Positions 7,454 through 15,115 of a stretch of 64,000 nt of DNA are shown piece by piece. The notes beneath the pieces are model-generated. The model did no database searches. It was not told where the DNA came from and saw nothing but the letters and a program-made list of their open reading frames with translations. This DNA comes from Flavobacterium lacus (GTDB lineage: Bacteria > Bacteroidota > Bacteroidia > Flavobacteriales > Flavobacteriaceae). The position numbers and the translations under genes are program-made. The stretch is from contig NZ_QLSV01000002.1 of assembly GCF_003268815.1 (NCBI RefSeq), positions 186,001 to 250,000 of the forward strand, read 5' to 3'. How positions within the stretch are numbered: position 1 is the first letter of the stretch; every line of letters begins with the position of its first letter.

Positions 7454-8826
7454 GAAGTTAATTCGTTTTTGTTTTTAACTTTAATAAAAAGTGTTAATAT
7501 GCCTCCAATTACAAGAAACACACCTGCTAATCGGATTACATTGATAGGATTTTGCCCTAACCAATCGTATACAAAAAACTGCATCGTAAGTATTTGAATG
7601 GCCATCGGAATAACAATAAACATATTAAAAATTCCCATATAAACACCAACTTTATCTTTAGGAATTGAACCGGCCAATAGTTGATAAGGCATGGCCAACA
7701 TGGAAGCCCAAGCGATTCCTAAACCAACAGGATATAAAAACAGGGTTGTGATCGCAATCGTTTCTCCAAATGGATTATACATATTGAACAGTACCGTTGA
7801 ATCATTTAAATAGGGAATAGAAAAAACGCCAATCCCTCCGACAATTAGGGCGAAAAAATGAACTCCTTTTGCACCAATTTTTAGGGCTAAAGGAACTAAA
7901 GCAAAAGCTACTACAAAACAGATGATATTATAAGTTCCATTCAGACTTCCTGTCAATAATTGTGCTTTGGAAAAACCTTCACTGGACTGTTCGGTGGTGT
8001 TGTATAATGAAATTGACAATGTTGAAGTGATGTATTGCTAATAACAAAACATGGCATACCACGTAAAAAATTTTACCGGAATTAACTGTTTCATGGTTAA
8101 CGGCATGTTGGTAAAAGCTTCTTTTATCTCTACAAAGGTTCTTTTTACTACCGGAGTCTTTTTCTTTTCCTTGAGTAATTCAAATTCTTCGGCCGTGGGC
8201 GGAATCTCTTTGGTTGTAAGAACAGTTAATAAAATGGTGGCTACTGAGGCAAAAGCTCCAATAAAAAAGGCCCAATAGGTATACGTTGGAATTCCGTTTT
8301 CAAATTTATCGCTAATGGCTAACATTCCCAAAGAAACTAAAATAGCCGGTGTAAAATTGGCCAAAGTGATTCCCAAACCTGTAAAAAAGCTTTGCATTAA
8401 AAAGCCGATTGAATGTTGCTCTTTGGGTAACCTGTCGGCCACAAACGCTCGGTAAGGTTCCATGGCAATATTGTTGGCGGCGTCTAAAATCCACAACAAG
8501 CTGGCAGCCATAAAAATAGTAGTTGAAAAAGGCATTAAAACAAGTGCGACACTGGCAATTAAAGCTCCAATCAAAAAAAACGGCTTTCTTCTGCCGAATC
8601 TTGGCGACCACGTTCCGTCGCTCACCGCACCAATAATAGGTTGAACCAAGAGTCCGGTTACCGGCCCGGCTAGCCATAGCATAGGCAGACTGGCTTCATC
8701 TGCTCCCAGGTATTTGTAAATTGCACTCATGTTACTTTGTTGCAACCCGAAACTGAATTGAATTCCGAAGAAACCGAAATTCATATTCCAGATTTGCCAA
8801 AAGTTCATTTTGGTTTTTTGAATCAT
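7450..8826 (-). pseudogene. GPH/SUT-like MFS sugar transporter interrupted by one in-frame amber codon
   Basis: Two open stretches, 8826-8038 (262 aa) and 8019-7450, lie in the same frame and are separated only by TAG at 8040-8038 plus six sense codons. Joined, they make 458 codons, the normal size for a 12-helix MFS symporter. The N-terminal part has FFGIQFSFGLQQSNMSAIY and the loop DGTWSPRFGRRKPFF, as in sucrose/glycoside-cation symporters of the plant SUT-like branch. Reading across the stop gives FCY-stop-QYITST, where related proteins usually have an aromatic residue; a TGG to TAG change would explain it. The reading frame is otherwise intact with no decay, so it is either a recent nonsense mutation, a read-through codon or a sequencing error. 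A TTG at 8019 exists, but a free-standing C-terminal half is unlikely to work. Confidence 0.88.
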
Positions 8827-8839
8827 GCCATTTCCTTTA

Positions 8840-9178
8840 TTATTGGGTTATTTTATTTAAAAAAATAGTAAAATCGGGTTCATTTGTAAACACTATTCCA
8901 TTTTTGTCGACCACAGGCAGATTTAAATTGGAAGTGGGGATGTTATTTGCACGAAGTTTATTCAGCATTTCTCGAAGTGCATTTTCATCTTTGTCGATAT
9001 CAAAATAGACAAAATCCAACTTTTGTTCTTCGGCATGTTTTTTTGCGTCGAGGCAATAATGACACGAATCACTACCATAGATTATGATTGCTACTTGTTG
9101 ATTTTGCGTTGTATTATCTTGAGAAAAAGCTATATCAACAAAAAACAAAACAAAAGAAATAAAAAAGAAACGGTTCAT
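8840..9178 (-). CDS. Secreted glutaredoxin/thioredoxin-fold protein
   Basis: 112 residues. A signal peptide ends around SQ at 19-20, followed by a short glutaredoxin-like fold: IIIYGSDSCHYCLDAKKHA with CHYC at 39-42, then VYFDIDKDE and LPVVDKNG carrying the conserved cis-Pro. The protein is presumably periplasmic and redox-active. It sits between the TonB receptor and the transporter of the sugar locus, 13 bases before the transporter start, so it is co-transcribed with sugar genes, for which no role is obvious. Confidence 0.75.
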   Translation of the reverse strand: MNRFFFISFVLFFVDIAFSQDNTTQNQQVAIIIYGSDSCHYCLDAKKHAEEQKLDFVYFDIDKDENALREMLNKLRANNIPTSNLNLPVVDKNGIVFTNEPDFTIFLNKITQ

Positions 9179-9245
9179 AAAAATTGTTTCAAAAATGAAT
9201 TAAAAAAAATGAAAAATTATGATTCTAAACCTACTTTGTATTCGT

Positions 9246-9282
9246 AAAAGTTCCCGAATCCAAAAAGGACTAAGGAACTTTT
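9246..9282 (-). terminator. Possible terminator of the TonB receptor gene
   Basis: AAAAGTTCC (9246-9254) pairs perfectly with GGAACTTTT (9274-9282) around a 19-base loop, and the minus-strand copy ends in TTTT. The long loop and short T-run keep confidence low. Confidence 0.35.
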
Positions 9283-9317
9283 CTCTAAAACAAGTAAATA
9301 GCAACGTAAACTAACTT

Positions 9318-11954
9318 TTAAAATCTGTAGGATAAAGTTAAAGCGCTCGTTCTTCCATTAATTGAACGTGCTCTAACAATATTATCGGTGTTTTCAACAA
9401 TACTTCCTTCCTCTACCTCCGTAATTCCGATGGTGTTAAATACATTGTTAACATTCACAGAAGCAAACAATCCTTTGGTTAATTCAAAATTGATAAATGG
9501 GTTAAAGTAGACATAACCCGGCATGATTAATTCATTACTATCTTGGGCGAACGATTTTGTTGTACCGATAAATGACACCCCAACATTATGCTTTCCGTCT
9601 GTACCAAATTTGTAGGCTGCTATTGCATTATAAATAAAATCCGCTTGTCTTCTTGGAGCATTTCCTTCTACTGCGGGATTGATCACATCGTTAGAAATTT
9701 CGGCTTTCGTCCAAGTTACACTTCCGTTAAAGTTGAACTTATCCATGGTATAACTACCCTCTAATTCTAAACCATAAGCGGTGTAATCTCTTTGAATTTC
9801 TCTAATTCCAGCTGGAGCAAAATCCCAGTTTTGTTCTGAAGTTAAAGCATAAAAACCTGTTGCATAAAAAGTGTGGTTTGACCCTTTTCTTTTATACCCA
9901 ATTTCTGCTTGATTTACCATATCGGCACTCAAACCAGAAACGGCTGCACCCGATGGTAAAATATTTGCCCCAAACAACAATCTGTCTGCGTTTGCTCTAC
10001 CGCCACGGCTGTATCTGGCAAAAAGGGATTGATTTTCAGCCAGCATATAGTTTCCTCCAAATGAATAAGATACATAATCAAAGTCGTAATTCACAGGCAT
10101 TCTATTCGCATTATCAATTACTGATACGCTTTGTTCCGGGCCTTCAACTGTACCGTTGTTATCTACATCTAAATTTGTAGATTGAGTAGCCCCTGCATAC
10201 GTTCCTCTTACTCTTCCGCTATCAAAACGTAAACTCACATCTACATTAAACTTATCACTAAATTTATATTGACCCGCAACATACGGTGCGGTTATATCGT
10301 AATTGGTGTCGTAATTTCTTGTACAACAGTTACCCCAAAAAGGAACTCCGTAGGCATAAAGACCGTTTACAGAATTTGAACCGGCATTTAATAAAGCGGC
10401 ATTATCTCCTTTCACTTCCATTAAATAAGAATTCCACAGCCACGACATTGAAATCGTCTGAAAAGCTTTGTAATAACCTAAAGTCAAATCAAAATCGCCA
10501 AATTTTTTGGCTAATTTTAGGTCATTTGTGAAGTTATTGAAATTATTAATTTCTGTATCAAAAGTATGAATTCTCATCACTAAATCTGAACCATTGACTG
10601 CATTTCCAGCTTGACCGCCATTGGCGTACGTTAAGTTTGGCACACCAAATTCGGTTGCAAAATCTGCGGCAGTTTGAACTTGAGCGGGAAACGGGGAAAC
10701 AAATCTACCTTTGTGAAAATTTTGTCTGAAACGGTCTTCAATTTTCCAACCGTTCCCAATATCAAAAGAAAGTTCTCCACCGAAAGAAGTCGCCACCGGA
10801 CGCATACCATCGCTCATATTGCTTCTTCTTCTTTGCCCGTCTTGCCCTACCGTTAAATTATCTAGAAACAAAGCACTGTGTTGTGTGTCTCGTAAAATAT
10901 CAAAATTATTAAGTGAATTCCAATTTGGGTTTGCATTTGTTCCACTTACTTTCACCGGCATTGGTAAATAACCAATCGCTCGATCATTCAAATGTTTGAA
11001 ATACAAACGCACGTGCCCATTTTTAAATTCCTTTGTCATATTGGCTTTTAATTGACCGCCAACATTTCCGGTATAACCTGCATTTCGAGGACCTTCCCCT
11101 TGACGATAAAAACCACCTACATGGAAAAATAATCCATCTCCAATGGGTGAACCGTATTCAAAATCAGTACGGTAATTGTCAAAATCAACACCAAATGATT
11201 GCATTAAAGAACCGCCTTCTGTCTTTCCATTTTTACTAATAAAGTTGATGATACCGCCAGGCGAATTACTGGCTAAAGTAGAAGCAGAACCTCCACGAAT
11301 GGCTTCTATTCTTGAAATTGTTTGGTCTGCCCGTATAAAAATATCGGAATTACCAAATGCTACATCGCCAAATTGCATGACAGGCATTCCATCTTCATGA
11401 ATTTGAAGAAACTTAGCCCCTCCCGATGCGACAGGAATACCTCTGATAGTGATATTGGCATTTCCTTCACCACCTGTTGATTCCGATTTAATACCTGGGA
11501 TTGAACGGAAAATCTCAGCCGTTGCTCTGGGAGCAGCTTGTTCGATTTGCTTCGTTGAGACAGAGCTTATCGATACACTGGATTGCAGTTTCGACCTTGG
11601 ATTAATCACTCCAGTTACAACGACATCATCCAATTGAGTAGCATCTTCAATTAATACTACTTCAATTGTAGTATTCCCATTTATAGTTACTGTTTGTTTT
11701 TTTGTTTTGTAACCGATAAAAGAGGCAACTAACGTTAGGTTTCCGTTTTCTAGTTCTGAAAGTTGAAAAACTCCATCCAAGTCTGATGAAGTTCCTTTTG
11801 AAGTTCCTTCTACAACAATGTTTACGCCAGGCAAAAGGTTACCTGAATTATCTTTGACAACGCCGTTGATTGAGCCGGATTGTGCAAAAACTGTCAATGA
11901 AAAAAAACATAGGAAAAGAAAAGCAACCTTTTTAAAATGTAATTCTGTTCTCAT
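9318..11954 (-). CDS. TonB-dependent receptor of the sugar locus
   Basis: 878 residues. Signal peptide (about 1-24, ending FAQ), a CarboxypepD-regulatory-like beta-sandwich (SINGVVKDNSGNLLPGVNIVV), a plug domain (DDVVVTGVINPRSK ... IRGIPVASGG ... IRGGSASTLASNSPGGIINF), then a long beta-barrel ending SALTLSYRF with the terminal Phe of outer-membrane proteins. It imports a ligand across the outer membrane using TonB energy. There is no SusD partner next to it, unlike most Bacteroidota glycan receptors. It is divergent from the lacI-type gene, and twin LacI-type operators lie 84-118 bases upstream of its start. Confidence 0.93.
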   Translation of the reverse strand: MRTELHFKKVAFLFLCFFSLTVFAQSGSINGVVKDNSGNLLPGVNIVVEGTSKGTSSDLDGVFQLSELENGNLTLVASFIGYKTKKQTVTINGNTTIEVVLIEDATQLDDVVVTGVINPRSKLQSSVSISSVSTKQIEQAAPRATAEIFRSIPGIKSESTGGEGNANITIRGIPVASGGAKFLQIHEDGMPVMQFGDVAFGNSDIFIRADQTISRIEAIRGGSASTLASNSPGGIINFISKNGKTEGGSLMQSFGVDFDNYRTDFEYGSPIGDGLFFHVGGFYRQGEGPRNAGYTGNVGGQLKANMTKEFKNGHVRLYFKHLNDRAIGYLPMPVKVSGTNANPNWNSLNNFDILRDTQHSALFLDNLTVGQDGQRRRSNMSDGMRPVATSFGGELSFDIGNGWKIEDRFRQNFHKGRFVSPFPAQVQTAADFATEFGVPNLTYANGGQAGNAVNGSDLVMRIHTFDTEINNFNNFTNDLKLAKKFGDFDLTLGYYKAFQTISMSWLWNSYLMEVKGDNAALLNAGSNSVNGLYAYGVPFWGNCCTRNYDTNYDITAPYVAGQYKFSDKFNVDVSLRFDSGRVRGTYAGATQSTNLDVDNNGTVEGPEQSVSVIDNANRMPVNYDFDYVSYSFGGNYMLAENQSLFARYSRGGRANADRLLFGANILPSGAAVSGLSADMVNQAEIGYKRKGSNHTFYATGFYALTSEQNWDFAPAGIREIQRDYTAYGLELEGSYTMDKFNFNGSVTWTKAEISNDVINPAVEGNAPRRQADFIYNAIAAYKFGTDGKHNVGVSFIGTTKSFAQDSNELIMPGYVYFNPFINFELTKGLFASVNVNNVFNTIGITEVEEGSIVENTDNIVRARSINGRTSALTLSYRF

Positions 11955-12037
11955 TTTGTTTTGTTTAGTTAATAAAATTAAGATATATTTTTTACGAATC
12001 TAATTTATATCATGCTAAATAATTAGCTATTTGAAAA

Positions 12038-12051
12038 CGAAAACGTTTTCG
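12038..12051. promoter_or_regulatory. LacI-family operator 1
   Basis: CGAAAACGTTTTCG, a perfect 14-bp palindrome with the central CG step typical of LacI/PurR-type sites. It lies between the TonB receptor and the adjacent LacI-family regulator and is repeated identically 21 bp further on. Confidence 0.85.
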
Positions 12052-12058
12052 AAAGTGC

Positions 12059-12072
12059 CGAAAACGTTTTCG
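12059..12072. promoter_or_regulatory. LacI-family operator 2
   Basis: Second identical copy of CGAAAACGTTTTCG. The centre-to-centre distance to operator 1 is 21 bp, two helical turns, placing two repressor dimers on the same face of the DNA. It is 36 bp from the regulator's ATG, so autoregulation is likely. Confidence 0.85.
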
Positions 12073-12095
12073 GTTTTTTATACCATTTTTTTTTC

Positions 12096-12103
12096 CATAT
12101 TTG
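12096..12103 (+). promoter_or_regulatory. Near-consensus -7 element directly before the lacI-type gene
   Basis: CATATTTG matches TAnnTTTG at all but the first base. Only 4 bases separate it from the ATG at 12108, so a transcript from it would start at or next to the ATG and be leaderless or nearly so. Confidence 0.4.
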
Positions 12104-12107
12104 TAAC

Positions 12108-13136
12108 ATGAAAGAAAAAGAGACAACATTAAAGGTAATTGCTGAAAAACTGAACATTTCGATCACTACCGTTTCAAAAGCATTAAAAAACTACTCCGAT
12201 GTGAGTCCTACAACGCGTGAAAAAGTTTTAGAATTAGCCCGAGAATTGCATTACACACCCAATTCTTTTGCAGTAAATCTTCGTACTAAAGAATCTAAAA
12301 CAATCGGATTAATTATCCCTGAAGTGGTTCATCATTTTTTTTCAAGTGTCATTAACGGCATCATCGCAGAAGCAGAAAAAAATGAATATTTAGTGATTAT
12401 TCTTCAATCGAATGAATCCTTGGAATTAGAGAAAAAGCAAGTTCAACTCCTTATCAATAAAAGAGTAGACGGAATCATTATGTCATTATCCAATGAATCC
12501 AATGATGATGATCATATTCGAGAAATTATTCATCGCAACATTCCGTTTGTCATGTTTGACAAAATTTCGAAGATGATACCGTGCTCCAAAGTAATTATAG
12601 ATGACCAAAAAGCAGCATCGGCTGCAGTTGAACATTTAATTACAGTAGGTTGTAAAAAAATTGCTCATATCAGAGGTCCTGTTAATCCGCAAAATGCCAT
12701 TGATCGTTTTTTAGGTTATAAAAAAGCATTAGAAAAAAACAATATTTCTTTCGACAAAAATTTAGTTTTCACCTGTGTTCGAGTTTCTTTTGAAGAAGGA
12801 TATGAATTTGCCAAACAAATATGTAAAAATCATCCTGATGTAGATGGTATTTTTGTGATTACCGATTTAGTGGCTGTTGGTGTATTAGCCTATTTGAATG
12901 AGAATAATATTAAAGTTCCGGAACAAATAGCGGTCATTGGTTTTAGCAATTGGTTCATGTCGCAAGTCATCAAACCAAAATTAAGCACAGTTGACCAGCC
13001 CAGTTATGAAATGGGTGTAAGTGCATTCAATTTGTTGTTGAAAGAAATCAGAGCAGTGAAAGAAGATAAACCAAAAGTTATTGAAAACCTAATTCTAGAC
13101 ACACAACTTATTATTCGTGAGTCCAGTAAAAAATAA
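12108..13136 (+). CDS. LacI/GalR-family transcriptional regulator
   Basis: 342 residues. The N-terminal helix-turn-helix is TLKVIAEKLNISITTVSKALKN, with the hinge helix and the Asn-rich PNSFAVNLRTKESKTIG linker, followed by a periplasmic-binding-protein-like sensor domain (IGLIIPEVVHHFFSSVING ... GCKKIAHIRGP ... DGIFVITDLVAVGVL ... STVDQPSYEMG). It should bind a sugar or sugar phosphate and the two CGAAAACGTTTTCG sites just upstream. It is divergent from the TonB receptor of the sugar locus and ends 1 base before the convergent histidine kinase gene. Confidence 0.95.
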   Translation: MKEKETTLKVIAEKLNISITTVSKALKNYSDVSPTTREKVLELARELHYTPNSFAVNLRTKESKTIGLIIPEVVHHFFSSVINGIIAEAEKNEYLVIILQSNESLELEKKQVQLLINKRVDGIIMSLSNESNDDDHIREIIHRNIPFVMFDKISKMIPCSKVIIDDQKAASAAVEHLITVGCKKIAHIRGPVNPQNAIDRFLGYKKALEKNNISFDKNLVFTCVRVSFEEGYEFAKQICKNHPDVDGIFVITDLVAVGVLAYLNENNIKVPEQIAVIGFSNWFMSQVIKPKLSTVDQPSYEMGVSAFNLLLKEIRAVKEDKPKVIENLILDTQLIIRESSKK

Positions 13137-13137
13137 T

Positions 13138-14181
13138 TTATTTCTGCTTTTCGAGCGTAAATGAAAATTCTGAACCTACACCAAACTGACTTTCTACGTA
13201 GATTTTTTCGTTATGACCTTCGATGATATGTTTCACGATTGCCAATCCTAAACCGGAACCACCTTCGGAACGGGCTCCGCTTTTATCTACTCTATAAAAA
13301 CGTTCAAATAGTCTTGGAATATGTTGTTTTTGAATACCTTCGCCATTATCCGTTATTCGCACGATAATTTTGTTTTTCACTAAGTTTTCAATGCTCACTT
13401 CAGTTGTTCCGCCTTCTCTTCCGTATTTGATGGAATTCATAACCAAATTGGTAACCACTTGTTGAATTTTTTCCTGATCGGCACGCACATAAATTGGGTT
13501 GGAATACTTTGTATCAAAAGTTAAGGTGATGTGTTTTTTGGAAGCTCGCATTTCGAGTAATTCGAATACATTCTTCACCAATTCTACCACATCAAAAATA
13601 GAGTATTCAAGGTTTAAATCACCCGTTTCCAATTTGGTAATCATGTCTAAATCTTTTACGATATAGATTAATCGCTCCACTCCTTTTTCGGCTCTTTCAA
13701 GGTATTTTTTTCGAAGGGTTTTATCATTCATAGCTCCATCCAAAAGTGTAGCAACGTAACCTTGAACAGTAAATAGCGGTGTTTTTAATTCGTGTGAAAC
13801 GTTTCCTAAAAATTCTCTTCGGTATTCTTCTCGAACTTTTAGAGTTTCAATTTCGAGCTTTTTGTCGGTGGCAAATTTTTTAACTTCTTTTGTTAAAGTG
13901 GCCATATCTGTTGTGATTGGCTGACTTCTAAATGTTGTAGAATCTAGTAAAGAAACATCATCGTAGATTTTTTTCACCCTACGATAAATAAATCGTTCCA
14001 CCCGATATTGAATCACAAAAAACGAAAAAAGATAAATGGAAAGTCCGAAAACAGTAATAAACAGCCAATTTATTTCATAAAAGAAATAAGTCGTCAACAG
14101 CAAAAACCCAATAGAAAATAGGGAAACATAAAGTGCTGATTTTATCGCAAATTTGTATGTTTTTTTAAAATTAATGGCCAT
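13138..14181 (-). CDS. PhoR-like sensor histidine kinase
   Basis: 347 residues. Two transmembrane helices (about 13-32 and 38-56) with almost no periplasmic loop, then a cytoplasmic linker, the dimerisation/phosphoacceptor box FLGNVSHELKTPLFTVQGY with His130, and ATPase boxes: N (NLVMNSIKYG), G1 (DNGEGI), F (FERFYRVD), G2 (GGSGLGLAIVKHIIEGH). It phosphorylates its partner response regulator, whose gene ends 69 bases upstream in the same operon. The tiny extracytoplasmic part is typical of PhoR-type kinases, which sense through other proteins rather than a periplasmic ligand. The adjacent repeats spaced like a Pho box support a phosphate role. Confidence 0.92.
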   Translation of the reverse strand: MAINFKKTYKFAIKSALYVSLFSIGFLLLTTYFFYEINWLFITVFGLSIYLFSFFVIQYRVERFIYRRVKKIYDDVSLLDSTTFRSQPITTDMATLTKEVKKFATDKKLEIETLKVREEYRREFLGNVSHELKTPLFTVQGYVATLLDGAMNDKTLRKKYLERAEKGVERLIYIVKDLDMITKLETGDLNLEYSIFDVVELVKNVFELLEMRASKKHITLTFDTKYSNPIYVRADQEKIQQVVTNLVMNSIKYGREGGTTEVSIENLVKNKIIVRITDNGEGIQKQHIPRLFERFYRVDKSGARSEGGSGLGLAIVKHIIEGHNEKIYVESQFGVGSEFSFTLEKQK

Positions 14182-14250
14182 TAAAAACAGTTTTCATTTG
14201 GTTAATATGCTCTCAAAAGTAAACTATTTTCAACGAAAGAGGAAATTGAA

Positions 14251-14940
14251 TTATACTTCCAGTTTATAACCCACACCTTTGATGGTTTTAAAAAGATCGT
14301 CGCCAATTTTTTCTCTTAATTTTCTAATGTGTACGTCGATGGTTCTTCCGCCCACAACCACTTCGTTGCCCCAAACTTTATCTAAAATTTCTTCTCTTTT
14401 GAATACTTTTCCGGGTTTTGAAGCCAGTAAATAGAACAATTCAAATTCTTTTCTTGGTAATATTATTTCTTTACCGCCTTGAATAATTTTGTATTCTTCT
14501 CGGTTTACTTCGATATTTCCAACAGTTAAGACATCGCTTTTGGCTTCATCCTCTTTTAAACGACGTAAAAGTGCTTTGACTTTACTTACCAATACTTTTG
14601 GTTTGATTGGTTTGGCGATATAATCATCGGCACCGGCTTCAAAACCGGCAACTTGTGAGTAATCTTCGCTTCTTGCCGTTAAAAATGCTACAATAACATT
14701 ACTTAATTCGGGAATCTTTCTGATGTGTTCACAGGCTTCCATACCATCCATTTCGGGCATCATCACATCCATTATAATTAGGTGCGGCAATTCCTTTTTT
14801 GCTTTTTGAACGGCTTCTTTTCCGTTCACAGCAGTAACAATCTGATAGCCTTCTTGAGCCAAATTATACCCTACAATTTCGAGTATATCTTGTTCATCAT
14901 CAACCAATAAGATTTTAATTTCCTTTTTTTTCATATTCAA
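14251..14940 (-). CDS. PhoB-like OmpR-family response regulator
   Basis: 229 residues. A receiver domain (LLVDDEQDILEIVGYNL, phosphoacceptor Asp58 in IIMDVMMPEMDG, conserved Lys in YIAKPIKPK) is joined to a winged-helix DNA-binding domain (LPRKEFELFYLLASKPGKVF ... VVGGRTIDVHIRKLREKIG). OmpR/PhoB proteins bind tandem direct repeats spaced 11 bp. Such repeats lie in the divergent region upstream of this gene, which is the best evidence for a PhoB assignment. It is first in a two-gene operon with the histidine kinase. Confidence 0.93.
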   Translation of the reverse strand: MNMKKKEIKILLVDDEQDILEIVGYNLAQEGYQIVTAVNGKEAVQKAKKELPHLIIMDVMMPEMDGMEACEHIRKIPELSNVIVAFLTARSEDYSQVAGFEAGADDYIAKPIKPKVLVSKVKALLRRLKEDEAKSDVLTVGNIEVNREEYKIIQGGKEIILPRKEFELFYLLASKPGKVFKREEILDKVWGNEVVVGGRTIDVHIRKLREKIGDDLFKTIKGVGYKLEV

Positions 14941-15012
14941 AAGTGTGTGCGTTTTGCGATGTAAAGGTAAAGATAATACAAAATGAAATACGTTGTTAAC
15001 TGTAATTTAATC

Positions 15013-15063
15013 TGTTAACATTATGGTAACCTAATTGAAACGAAATCGTAACAAGTGGATAAC
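15013..15063 (+). promoter_or_regulatory. Candidate Pho box array: five 7-bp direct repeats phased at 11 bp
   Basis: TGTTAAC (15013), TGGTAAC (15024), TTGAAAC (15035), TCGTAAC (15046) and GGATAAC (15057) begin at exact 11-bp steps and share the ending AAC; the 4-bp spacers are AT-rich (ATTA, CTAA, GAAA, AAGT). This is the architecture PhoB/PhoP-type regulators bind (7-bp half-sites with 4-bp spacers). The last repeat ends 21 bp before a -7-like element, so bound regulator would cover the -33 region, as in class II activation. A PhoB-like gene is divergent next door. Confidence 0.78.
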
Positions 15064-15084
15064 ATCAACTTTACAAGTTAGCCG

Positions 15085-15092
15085 TTTCTTTG
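15085..15092 (+). promoter_or_regulatory. -7-like element of the TonB receptor/lipoprotein operon
   Basis: TTTCTTTG, one mismatch to TAnnTTTG, 23 bases before the ATG at 15116. No good TTG is found at -33, consistent with a promoter that needs an activator on the neighbouring repeats. Confidence 0.5.
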
Positions 15093-15115
15093 CCCCATAA
15101 ATTAAAACACCTGAA

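Noticed and set aside
7450..8019. Independent 189-residue membrane protein
   Set aside because: It is in the same frame as the upstream half with only a stop and six codons between; together they make one transporter of normal length.
8038..8040. TAG read as pyrrolysine in the transporter
   Set aside because: No pyl genes are visible, the lineage is not known for pyrrolysine, and an aromatic residue at this place fits a plain nonsense change better.
9860..10180. 106-codon plus-strand open frame
   Set aside because: Shadow of the TonB receptor barrel; composition is unlike real proteins of the window.
14994..15000. Sixth TGTTAAC copy as part of the Pho box array
   Set aside because: It starts 19 bp before the first phased repeat, out of the 11-bp register, so it was left out of the array.
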